Shown here piece after piece: positions 44,458-51,738 of a stretch of DNA of 64,000 nt. This stretch comes from Streptomyces sp. SID13031 (GTDB lineage: Bacteria; Actinomycetota; Actinomycetes; Propionibacteriales; Kribbellaceae): positions 434,001 to 498,000 of the forward strand of contig NZ_JAAGLV010000002.1 in assembly GCF_010548305.1 (NCBI RefSeq), given 5' to 3'. Position numbers and translations under genes: made by a program. Below the pieces are notes generated by a model that was given only the letters and a program-made list of their open reading frames with translations, had not been told where the DNA came from and did not search any database. Position 1 is the stretch's first letter, and every line of letters begins with the position of its first letter.

Positions 44458-44737
44458 GTGCCTGGGCCGCGGAGTTTGTTCGCCGATGTGAGCCCGTTGC
44501 GGGAGTCGGTGGAGTTCCGGTGGTTGTGGGCCGGTCAGTCGCTGTCGTCGATCGGCAGCATGATGACGATGGTCGCGGTCGCCATCCAGACCTACGACCT
44601 GACCGGCTCGTCGGTCGCCGTCGGCCCGATCAGTCTGGCTTCGCTGGTGCCGACGCTCGTGCTGGGGTTGTTCGGCGGGTCGATCGCCGACGCGGTCGAC
44701 CGGCGGCGACTCGTGCTGCTGACCGGCAGCGGGTTGA
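44458..44737 (+). pseudogene. MFS transporter N-terminal fragment
   Basis: From GTG 44458: ESVEFRWLWAGQSLSSIGSM, then MTMVAVAIQTYDLTGSSVAV and GLFGGSIADAVDRRRLVLL, the first three helices with the GGxxADxxDRR loop of drug-exporter-type MFS proteins. At 44737 the sequence changes to an IS110 remnant. The lost exporter stood back to back with Cys-rich cluster 2 and had a SARP-like promoter. Confidence 0.8.
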
Positions 44738-45320
44738 AGGCGGAGGCATCGCCGATCTCGAGGAGGATACGGGCTGCGGTCCTGACAGCGATGCCGGGCA
44801 CCGAGATCAGGGCCTGGTCAAGAGGGTGCGCATCAAGGACTTCCTCGACCTCAGCCACGACGGTCTTCCTTTGTGCCAGGACGGTTTTGAGGCTCTCGGC
44901 CAGTCGCGGCAGGACGGCGCCGGCAGCGATGGTGCCGGGAACGATGACGGACTGTTGGTCGATTGCGGCGAGGATGTCGTTGACGAGTTGGTACCCATCC
45001 GTGGGCGTGTTTGGTCGCGATCGCGATCAGCTTGCGGCAGATGGCGGTACGGATGCCGGTGGGTCCGCCGCACCCGACGGGGGTTTGCCAGTACTACGGA
45101 ATGGGTGGCTTTCGGGCCTAGCGCGCTCGCTCGAGGGCGGGATGGATGCCGGTGAGCAACCCGCGGATGCCGCTGCTGATCCGGGTCGCGTCGGCGGCCA
45201 GGTCGTCGTCATAGCCGACCAGCACGTCCAGTTCGGCCAAGGCATCATCGCCGGTGTCGAGGCGGCGCAGCGCGTGCGGCAGGGTGCGGGTCGATGGATA
45301 CCTTTGGAAGTCACACAATA
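44738..45320 (-). mobile_element. IS110-family transposase remnant
   Basis: The minus strand reads ALAELDVLVGYDDDLAADAT followed by RISSGIRGLLTGIHPALERA, the middle DEDD-type region. After frameshifts come VEEVLDAHPLDQALISVPGI and RTAARILLEIGDASAF, the transposase-20 helix-hairpin-helix part. It interrupts the MFS gene at 44737. Confidence 0.8.
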
Positions 45321-45620
45321 ATGGAGGTTCCTACGGCGCTCCCTTCCCACCGGAGGCCGGTCCTTGCCGTATCTGAGTGAGCACAAAGATGCCATCGAGG
45401 TCAATCAGGAACGTAGTAGGTACGTCGAAGGTAGCGCCGCGCCCGGGCCTTGTGGTGTCGGGCTAAGGCTGGGTACGGCTTGAGTAGCGGTCAGGTGGCC
45501 CCGTTCGCCAGTCAAGCTCGGCGAAGCCGCTGGGCGTAAAACGCTCGATGAGCGTGCTTAGAGAGTTGCTCGACGATGACACGACGCAGCTGGCTGACGA
45601 CCTCGGTCATGATGGCGCGA
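45321..45620. other. no supported gene
   Basis: About 300 bases after the IS110 remnant with only short frames; no motif recognised. Confidence 0.5.
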
Positions 45621-45653
45621 CGCAGCCTCGTTGAAGGCGATGGTCCGTATCTT
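45621..45653 (+). promoter_or_regulatory. 11-bp-repeat (SARP-like) promoter
   Basis: CGCAGCC (45621-45627, 4 of 7), 4 bp, TGAAGGC (45632-45638), G, 8 bp, perfect -10 TATCTT (45648-45653). Confidence 0.55.
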
Positions 45654-45705
45654 CTGGTGTGTTCGGCCGCGACGCGGTTGCCGAACCGGAGCTGGGGAGG
45701 TGCCA

Positions 45706-45726
45706 ATGGCCGAACGCGAATGGTAA
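45706..45726 (+). CDS. candidate 6-residue ORF (MAEREW)
   Basis: ATG at 45706 with the very good ribosome-binding site GGGGAGGTGCCA, about 46 bases after the transcription start predicted from the site at 45621-45653. The stop overlaps the start of the next ORF (ATGGTAA), which suggests translational coupling. Its form resembles the six-codon ORF MADRDL encoded on the other strand at 45993-46013. Confidence 0.35.
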   Translation: MAEREW

Positions 45727-45806
45727 GCAGGATCTCGAAGCTTGACACGGCAGACTTGTTTGCCGCTGGTCCGAACTCAGATACGACTGTTCAGGCGGAT
45801 GGATGA
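45720..45806 (+). CDS. candidate 28-residue peptide
   Basis: ATG at 45720 overlapping the MAEREW stop. The product starts MVSRISKLDTADLFAAG and ends SDTTVQADG; Ser/Thr/Asp-rich without cysteine. No known precursor family is recognised. The transcript would end at the hairpin at 45885-45920. Confidence 0.35.
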   Translation: MVSRISKLDTADLFAAGPNSDTTVQADG

Positions 45807-45884
45807 TTCGCAAACAGGCGCGCGTCGCTGGCAAGCTGTTCTGGATCGCGCGACGGTTGAAGAAGATCTGCTGCGAAACGAGGA

Positions 45885-45920
45885 AAGGCGCTCGACCGGG
45901 TAGTGCCGGTCGGGCGCCTT
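45885..45920. terminator. shared bidirectional terminator
   Basis: AAGGCGCTCGACCGG / CCGGTCGGGCGCCTT, a 15-bp stem with one wobble and a 6-base loop; it lies between two converging short transcription units (45.65 kb plus, 46.05 kb minus). On the minus strand TTTCC follows. Confidence 0.75.
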
Positions 45921-45959
45921 CCTGCGCTCACGAGATGCAGTGCACGATAGTGGACTTCT

Positions 45960-45987
45960 CATAGCCCATAGCCCATAGCCCATAGCC
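45960..45987. repeat. four tandem copies of a 7-bp unit (CATAGCC)
   Basis: Exact 4 x 7-bp tandem repeat, in the 5' part of the minus-strand short transcript. Each copy brings an ATG on the minus strand in a different frame. Confidence 0.9.
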
Positions 45988-45992
45988 CAGAT

Positions 45993-46013
45993 CTAGAGAT
46001 CGCGGTCAGCCAT
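45993..46013 (-). CDS. candidate 6-residue ORF (MADRDL)
   Basis: ATG at 46013, about 33 bases after the start predicted from the minus-strand SARP-like promoter. GAGAAAGG lies upstream at a long distance. Ends TAG just before the 7-bp repeats. Similar in length and pattern to MAEREW at 45706. Confidence 0.3.
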   Translation of the reverse strand: MADRDL

Positions 46014-46052
46014 CGGAGGAACCTTTCTCTTGGGGAATCGACAATTGAACAT

Positions 46053-46085
46053 ATGATGGCCGTCACCGCTTTCAAACCGCCTTCA
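46053..46085 (-). promoter_or_regulatory. 11-bp-repeat (SARP-like) promoter, minus strand
   Basis: Minus strand: TGAAGGC (46085-46079), 4 bp, TGAAAGC (46074-46068), G, 8 bp, CATCAT (46058-46053). Back to back with the plus-strand site at 46089. Confidence 0.6.
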
Positions 46086-46088
46086 TCC

Positions 46089-46121
46089 CGTAGGTGAGAT
46101 GAAGGCGGCGCTGCTTACCAT
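46089..46121 (+). promoter_or_regulatory. 11-bp-repeat (SARP-like) promoter of the MFS gene
   Basis: CGTAGGT (46089-46095), 4 bp, TGAAGGC (46100-46106), G, 8 bp, TACCAT (46116-46121). The ATG of the MFS gene lies 7 bp after the -10, so the message is probably leaderless. Confidence 0.6.
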
Positions 46122-46127
46122 CGGCAG

Positions 46128-47330
46128 ATGGCCAGCCGCCGTCCAATCGTCCGCGAGGTAATGAGCATCGCCGAGTTTCGAGCGTTGTGGCTCGCGCACG
46201 CGCAATCTCGGCTCGGGGATCAAATCGGCCGGGTGGCGATCAGCATCCTCGTGTTCGAGCGGACTTCCTCGGCAGCGCTGACGGCACTCGTGTACGCCAC
46301 ATCGCTCTTACCGCCGCTCATCAGCGCACCTCTGTTGACTGGGCTCGCGGATCGTTTTCCGCGACGGACGCTCATGGTGGTGACCGAGGTCTGCCGTGCG
46401 GCTCTGATGGCCGTCATGGCCATTCCCGGGCTACCACTCGTCGTGACGGCCGGATTGCTGGCCATCGTGGTCAGCGCTCAACCGCTCTACAGCGCTTGCC
46501 GCAACTCGATCCTGCCATCGGTACTCGCGGGCGAGCGGTACGTCGTTGGCGTCGGACTCACAAGCGCGACAGACAGTCTGGTCCAAATAGTCGGCTTCGC
46601 CGGCGGAGGGTTGCTGATCGGGCTGACCGGTCCGAATGCGGCGTTAGGCCTCAACGCGCTCACCTTCCTGATCTCGGCAGGTCTGGTGCAGAGTCGCGTC
46701 GGAATCCATCGTCCAGATATCGCCATGCCGAGATCCTTGAGTCGTTCTCTGGCTGAGGGTGTACGGCTGATCTGGGGCGATCGTCGTTTGCGCTGCCTTC
46801 TGGGACTGCTGTACCTGTACGGCTTGTATGTCGCCCCCGAAGGGCTGGCTGCGTCCTTCGCTGCCGGCGAACACGCCGGTCGTCACGCCATCGGCATCTT
46901 GATGGCGGCCGATCCTATCGGCGCGATGATCGGATCCTGGCTGGTGATCCGCGTGATTCCTGCGGAATGGCGTCACCGGATGCTAATGCCTCTGGCCGCA
47001 GCATCTGGAATCCCATTGGTGATGAGCGCTCTGTTCCCCTCGGTGCTTGGTGCCGTCATTCTGTGGACCCTTGTCGGCGTCGTGTCGTCGTACACCCTGA
47101 TTGTGCACACGATGTTCGTCCGCATGGTCCCGGACGGTCAACGCGGGCAGGTCATCGGCCTGGCTTCTGCGGGCCTCCAAGGCGCCCAGGGTTTGGGAAT
47201 CCTTTTCGCCGGAATTCTCGCCGACCTGACCACCCCAGCGACTGCAGTAGGTATCGTGGGGGCAGTAGGCACGCTCCTGGCCATTGTGATCGGGCTGGTT
47301 GGTCGCGGCCTGTTATCGGCGCGGACATGA
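46128..47330 (+). CDS. MFS exporter, probably leaderless
   Basis: 400 residues from ATG 46128. Twelve helices can be laid out; the loop GLADRFPRRTLMVVTEVCRA after the third is the MFS drug-exporter signature, and helices such as LVVTAGLLAIVVSAQPLYSA and GAVILWTLVGVVSSYTLIVH follow. No ribosome-binding site precedes the ATG, which sits where transcription should begin. It likely exports a small peptide or antibiotic-like product. A degenerate sigma-factor gene overlaps its stop codon. Confidence 0.88.
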   Translation: MASRRPIVREVMSIAEFRALWLAHAQSRLGDQIGRVAISILVFERTSSAALTALVYATSLLPPLISAPLLTGLADRFPRRTLMVVTEVCRAALMAVMAIPGLPLVVTAGLLAIVVSAQPLYSACRNSILPSVLAGERYVVGVGLTSATDSLVQIVGFAGGGLLIGLTGPNAALGLNALTFLISAGLVQSRVGIHRPDIAMPRSLSRSLAEGVRLIWGDRRLRCLLGLLYLYGLYVAPEGLAASFAAGEHAGRHAIGILMAADPIGAMIGSWLVIRVIPAEWRHRMLMPLAAASGIPLVMSALFPSVLGAVILWTLVGVVSSYTLIVHTMFVRMVPDGQRGQVIGLASAGLQGAQGLGILFAGILADLTTPATAVGIVGAVGTLLAIVIGLVGRGLLSART

Positions 47331-47712
47331 ATGCGACCAGATGGGGCCTTTTGGTGGTCTGTGGAGATAGGCGCGAGGCTGACCGTATTGTCCAGGACGC
47401 ATTCTGCAAGCTGTACCTGGCCTAGCCGAAAGGTGCGACGGCTATGGAATCCGTACCTGTACTTCCGACTGACGGTTGTCAACTCAGCCTATGACCGTAG
47501 CCGCCGCCCGTGGAGACGAGACGCCTCGACGGCTGAGGTGCCGAATGCCCTCCACAGCCCCCAAGCCAACGCGTCTTGCGCGGTCCTGAGGTACTACGAA
47601 GGCTCGTCCGTCAGGCAAGACCGCGGAGATGCTCGGAGGGGCACGGCGAAAGGCCAGACAGTACCTACTTCGACAAGGCGGGAAGGTCGTCAAAGTGATC
47701 GAGACAAAGTGA
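47327..47712 (+). pseudogene. ECF sigma factor, frameshifted
   Basis: ATGA overlap with the MFS gene. MNATRWGLLVVCGDRREADR followed by IVQDAFCKLYLA is region 2, then a stop. In another frame RLWNPYLYFRLTVVNSAYDR continues, then CAVLRYYEGSSVRQ marks the start of region 4 before a further shift (GTAKGQTV). At least two indels and part of region 3-4 are lost. Confidence 0.7.
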
Positions 47713-47756
47713 CCTTCGGGCAACGCCCCCTTCGAGCAACGCCCCCTTCGGGTCGA

Positions 47757-47794
47757 ATAGGGCGATTGACCTATGCGATCCGCCGTGGTTTACG
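47757..47794 (+). promoter_or_regulatory. ATAGG-N8-CCTAT / GTTTAC composite element
   Basis: ATAGGGCGATTGACCTAT (47757-47774), 13 bp, GTTTACG (47788-47794), 60 bp upstream of paralogue B. The closest relatives are the 12.25 and 26.3 kb sites, with shared bases continuing to TGGTCG. Confidence 0.6.
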
Positions 47795-47854
47795 CACAGC
47801 ATGGTCGAACAACGTGTGCATCCGCACTCGTGGACCGTTGTCGGAGGCATCCCG

Positions 47855-48880
47855 ATGAATCAGCCGCCAGATTGGCCGACGCTTCGCCACGCAAACGGGT
47901 CCGCAGAAGATCTGCCGGTCATCTTGGACCGGATGTCGTCCGCGAGCCCGAGGGATTGGGATGTCCTCTGGTCGATGCTGTGCGGCCACGGCATCGTCTA
48001 CTCGGCGAGTTTCGCCGTGCTGCCCTGGCTGGCGGACTGGATCGATGCCGAGGATCCCGATGATGTTTTGCAGGCGGTCACGCTGGCGGGCGCGATTATC
48101 GCGCGAGCGGACCAGCCACATGGAGCGGCCGACGTCCGCACGCAGTACGCGACCTCGATCCGACGTCTGCTGTCCCGCGAGCACGACCTGCTGCAGTCGC
48201 CCGCCGCTCGGCAAAAGCACGATCGCCTGCTTCGGGGCAGGATCGGTCCCAACTGGGAGAATCCCGCCGTACCTGAGTGGGTCGAAAGGAACACCCCCCG
48301 AGACCCCCCCCGAAACGCCCTCCGAACCGTCGTGCGCGATCACGTCGCGCCACTGCTCAAGGAGGCCGGATTCGCCCGGTCCGGGCACCGCTTCACGTTG
48401 ACCAGAGACGACGGAACCCAAGCGTGGGTGACTGTTCGTTCCTACAAGCTTGGTTACTACGAGGCCGAGTTCCACGTGGATGCAGGCATCTGGCCGGCGG
48501 GACTGGACGCGCTGGAAGAAGGCACGGGCATCACGATGGGGAACACCTGGACTCATCACCTGACCGAGCTTGGGGATTCGACGGAGACCTGGGGTCTCGA
48601 TCTCGACGACACCGCTTCGATCGTCGTTTTCCGCGACCTGCTCTGTGGGCTGAGAGACCGCCTGCTCTGGGCGACTGCTGATCGACGGAATCTGATAGCC
48701 CTCCTTCGAGACCCCGCCAACCGCATGTACCCCCGCGAGCGGGCTTGGCTGATCGTCGTGGCGCTCTATGATCTCGGGCCGTCAGTCGATCTCGAGGCTG
48801 CGCTGCAGGAGTGTGAGGAGCTCTCTCCAAACCACCGCGGCCTGCCCTGGATCCGCCGGCAATTGGCTGACCGAAGGTGA
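47855..48880 (+). CDS. DUF4304-type protein, paralogue B
   Basis: 341 residues, ATG with GGAGGCATCCCG upstream. Nearly colinear with paralogue A (11138-12169): WDVLWSMLCGHGIVYSASFA, VLQAVTLAGAIIARADQPHG, then the DUF4304 part HVAPLLKEAGFARSGHRFTL and YKLGYYEAEFHVDAGIW. A membrane protein gene overlaps its stop codon, a partner that paralogue A lacks. Confidence 0.75.
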   Translation: MNQPPDWPTLRHANGSAEDLPVILDRMSSASPRDWDVLWSMLCGHGIVYSASFAVLPWLADWIDAEDPDDVLQAVTLAGAIIARADQPHGAADVRTQYATSIRRLLSREHDLLQSPAARQKHDRLLRGRIGPNWENPAVPEWVERNTPRDPPRNALRTVVRDHVAPLLKEAGFARSGHRFTLTRDDGTQAWVTVRSYKLGYYEAEFHVDAGIWPAGLDALEEGTGITMGNTWTHHLTELGDSTETWGLDLDDTASIVVFRDLLCGLRDRLLWATADRRNLIALLRDPANRMYPRERAWLIVVALYDLGPSVDLEAALQECEELSPNHRGLPWIRRQLADRR

Positions 48881-49518
48881 CTCCTCCATCTCAGCGAACG
48901 GTTGATGTGGAACGTCGTGATGGCGGGATGGTAGCCACGTTGGTTTTGTCCCCGCTCCTCTTGACTGCCTATGGCCTCGTCCAATGGATCGACGGTGCTG
49001 ACGGCGAGTACGGGCCCGGTCCGGCCTGGACGGCAGGGCATCTGTTGTTCCTCGCCGGGTTCCTGCTGTTCGCCGTTGTCCTTGTCACCATCCGCCGGAT
49101 GGTGATCAGCGCGCGGCTGGTCGCGTCGATCGCGCTAGTGGCCGGACTACTCGGGGTGCTCTCCTTCGTCAGGATCATTATGATCGACCTGCTGGTGGCC
49201 TTGCGATCGAGCGATCACCAAATGATGTCCGATCTCCGTGACGCCTATGATCGCTGGCCTGGCGATCTCGGCGTCTATGACGCGCTCTACCCGGTCGGAC
49301 CGCTCCTCTTCTTGTGCGGACTCCATGCCCTGATGGTCTTGCTTGTCCTGCAGGGTCGGTTGCCACTCTGGTCTCCGGCCGTACTTGTCCTCGGCGTCTC
49401 CGCTATCGTCGCGGGCCTCAACCTGATGCCGCTCAGCGGCGCACTAATACTCGCGTCGCTCGTTCCTTTACTGCAAAGCGCTCGAGCCCAGCACAAAGCC
49501 CCCTCGGAGGCGTCGTGA
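48877..49518 (+). CDS. integral membrane protein, unknown function
   Basis: 213 residues from GTG 48877, overlapping the previous stop (GTGA). Six hydrophobic segments are visible (VATLVLSPLLLTAYGLVQWI, LLFLAGFLLFAVVLVTI, SIALVAGLLGVLSFVRIIMI, PLLFLCGLHALMVLLVL, PAVLVLGVSAIVAGLNLMPL, GALILASLVPLLQ). Coupling to the DUF4304-type gene suggests they work together at the membrane. Confidence 0.75.
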   Translation: MTPPSQRTVDVERRDGGMVATLVLSPLLLTAYGLVQWIDGADGEYGPGPAWTAGHLLFLAGFLLFAVVLVTIRRMVISARLVASIALVAGLLGVLSFVRIIMIDLLVALRSSDHQMMSDLRDAYDRWPGDLGVYDALYPVGPLLFLCGLHALMVLLVLQGRLPLWSPAVLVLGVSAIVAGLNLMPLSGALILASLVPLLQSARAQHKAPSEAS

Positions 49519-49852
49519 AAGTGATCCCTGTCGACGACACGTACGCCGTACTGCGATGGGCGAGTGAGCATGCTGAAACCCTGGCCTCGATCCTGCGTTG
49601 TATCCCGGTTGGTGGCATAGGGCGGGGCGGAACATCGCTGCCGCGCTGGCATTGCGAGGTGGGGCGAGCATGGCCCGCAGCCGCGACCAGAACATCCAGT
49701 GCGCGCTGCGCCTCCTCGAGGTTGGCGTCTCGGTCGAGCAGCACCAGTGGCCCTGTACGTTCCACGGCTCGCAGACGTTTCTGTCCGCCGAGATCTCGCC
49801 ACGGCAGATCGCGGGCCTCGGTGCGATCTTGCGTCGAGGAAGTAGCGGATGA
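49515..49852 (+). pseudogene. frameshifted ORF, unknown family
   Basis: GTG overlapping the previous stop begins VKVIPVDDTYAVLRWASEHA; near 49610-49670 the coherent frame changes to SRDQNIQCALRLLEVGVSVE, HQWPCTFHGSQTFLSAEISP and RQIAGLGAILRR to 49852. The two halves together look like one coupled gene of about 110 codons broken by an indel. Confidence 0.4.
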
Positions 49853-49867
49853 GCGGTGACGGTGCTC

Positions 49868-49900
49868 TGAAGGTTCCGTGAAGGCGATCCGTGACACGCT
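49868..49900 (+). promoter_or_regulatory. 11-bp-repeat (SARP-like) promoter
   Basis: TGAAGGT (49868-49874), 4 bp, TGAAGGC (49879-49885), G, 8 bp, CACGCT (49895-49900). Confidence 0.6.
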
Positions 49901-49932
49901 TCCCGCGAGATCGGAACCGACAGATTGAAGAG

Positions 49933-50004
49933 ATGGCGGCAACACGGATGCGTGAGTACACCACCCCTGCTGTGATGGAACGCCGTATCCTCATCGTTGC
50001 CTGA
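49933..50004 (+). CDS. candidate 23-residue peptide
   Basis: ATG at 49933, about 26 bases after the start predicted from the promoter at 49868-49900, with GAAGAG just before it. The product starts MAATRMREYTTPAVMERR and ends ILIVA. The YxxP pattern recalls the start of lasso-peptide leaders (YxxPxL...G), but no core follows and no lasso enzymes are nearby. No known function. Confidence 0.4.
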   Translation: MAATRMREYTTPAVMERRILIVA

Positions 50005-50699
50005 CGCACCCTGAGCGCGCGCGCAGCTGAACTCGCTGTTCGGGCCATCATCCAGCCACCCGCGAAATGGCGGAGTTCGGGCGCGATCGCCCATCTCACA
50101 TAAAGGGTCCGTCGATTTGTCCGGTGGGCGGGGGCTATCCGTACATTCCAAGGTTGTGGCCGCGATGCTGACTGGGTGCGGTCATGATGCGGCTTCCCTC
50201 GCTGAGCTCTTGTCGACGGCTGTCTGGTCAGGGTAGACCCCTCGTGTGACGGACGGTCTTGCCTTCCCCAGCGACCGGGTCCTCGACACGGTTTACGGAC
50301 TGTGCTGGCGGCTGGAGCAGGGGTGAACGGCCAGTTCGAGACGCCGGTTCGTGCCGCACGTACCGGCAGAGGCTCCACTCGATTGCCCGTCGCCGGAGGG
50401 GCACCAAGGCGGCGTCGAGAGTCGTCGGCCGCCGCGGATGACTTGGAGAGTAGCCTGACGTCGAGGACGCTGTCGCCCTCACCTGTACGGTGCTGGAGAG
50501 CACCGACTGGGACACCTGGAACGGCGGGGCGCTTGGCGGTCATCGAGAAGTGCTCCCTGTCTGGATGGGGCCTTGGTATGGCTGACAACCCACGGGCTTT
50601 CTGAAGTGCCTGCCTCACCGACAAGTCAGCCGCTGCTCCTGACGTACAGCACATCCTGGTCTCCCGGCGGCGACCCCGCTGGATGACACCATCCGGAAC
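50005..50699. other. no supported gene
   Basis: About 700 bases. A short plus frame near 50250 (RVLDTVYGLCWRLEQG) is coherent but ends at once. Nothing else is recognised. Confidence 0.5.
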
Positions 50700-51167
50700 A
50701 TGAGTCAGTTCGAGCTGGAGACCCGATACCACCTGCACTCGCCGGGTGGCGCAGTGCGGTTGGCAACGTATCGGGCCACGGCGTTCGCAACGGTGGTGGG
50801 GCTGCTCGTGCTGCTCGGCTCCGGCTGGGTCGACCGCCGGGTGATCAAGTCGTCGCCGGACGGACTGACCGATGAGCACCTCCACCGCACCGGGCTGGAC
50901 CTCTACCTCCTCGAGCCCCTGGTGCTCGTCGTGTATCTGGCTGCTCTGGTCCTGGCCGTCGTCCGGCCACCGGAACGGTGGACCTCACTGACCGCCGGAA
51001 TCGCGGGCCTGATGATCGTCCTCCTCACCCTGCCGCTCGCCATCGACGATCACAGCATCGGCGACACCCGGTACGACGACACCTGGTCGCCCGCTATCGG
51101 ATTGGTAATCGGCCTCTGGCTGGTGCTGATCGGTATCGCGATTCAGGCCCGCCGGACGGGGAACTGA
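50700..51167 (+). CDS. small integral membrane protein, unknown function
   Basis: 155 residues, ATG at 50700. Four helices: ATAFATVVGLLVLLGSGWVD, LLEPLVLVVYLAALVLAVVR, LTAGIAGLMIVLLTLPLAID and WSPAIGLVIGLWLVLIGIAI, with an extracellular-type loop between the first two. No family is recognised; coding statistics look good. Confidence 0.6.
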   Translation: MSQFELETRYHLHSPGGAVRLATYRATAFATVVGLLVLLGSGWVDRRVIKSSPDGLTDEHLHRTGLDLYLLEPLVLVVYLAALVLAVVRPPERWTSLTAGIAGLMIVLLTLPLAIDDHSIGDTRYDDTWSPAIGLVIGLWLVLIGIAIQARRTGN

Positions 51168-51280
51168 GGCTCAATCCGGGATTGATCCGGCGGCGGCGCT
51201 TCTCCTCGTACATGCGGCTGCCGACCTCGCCGAGGAGCTGGGAGTTTGGGGTGCCGTCTGTGCTGGAGCGTGACCAATCT

Positions 51281-51678
51281 TCAGCCGCAGCATCGCGGGC
51301 CATGGCTCGGCCGCGGCGGCGATTGCCACACCCGGTCGGCGGCCGCGCGGATGCGTTCGACCAGCTCCCGGGCGCCGCGCTCGTCGGGTTGGTCGAGCAC
51401 TACGACCAACGCGTCACCGCCGGCCCGGACAACCACGTTGGCCGTCGAGATAGCGCGTACGTCGAACCTCGTCGCCATCAATGAAATCCACGAAGCTCTC
51501 CTGCCATAATCACCAGCTGCTCCGAGCAAGACGATGCTCTGAACGTCAGGGCCGGAGAATCCAGTCGCCGCCTCCGGTCCGACGCCGCCAGGGGCTCGAG
51601 GTCCGGGAACACCACCCGCCACCGCGGACCCTGCTCGAATGCCACCACTCTACCCAGCTCATTACCTTGCACCGCCAC
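51281..51678 (-). other. two coupled short ORFs or one frameshifted gene downstream of the integrase
   Basis: A GTG at 51678 opens a 66-codon frame (NELGRVVAFEQGPRWRVVFP) ending TGATG into a second frame to 51281 (MATRFDVRAISTANVVVRAG, DALVVVLDQPDERGARELVE). The second frame is already coherent before its ATG (SGPDVQSIVLLGAAGDYG), so one gene of about 120 codons with a single indel is the better reading. It begins 60 bp after the integrase stop in the same direction. Confidence 0.4.
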
Positions 51679-51738
51679 ACCGTCTCCAGCAACGCAGACC
51701 GTGCTGGAGGGCCGAGTCTTGTGGCTTGGACTTGTGGG

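Noticed and set aside
45928-45969. A 13-residue ORF ending IVHCIS as a lanthipeptide core
   Set aside because: No ribosome-binding site, no leader and no modifying enzyme nearby. It is kept only as a possible outcome of repeat slippage.
45777-45983. A 68-codon minus-strand frame starting in the 7-bp repeats
   Set aside because: It reads through the terminator hairpin and has Arg/Ser-rich, noncoding-like composition.
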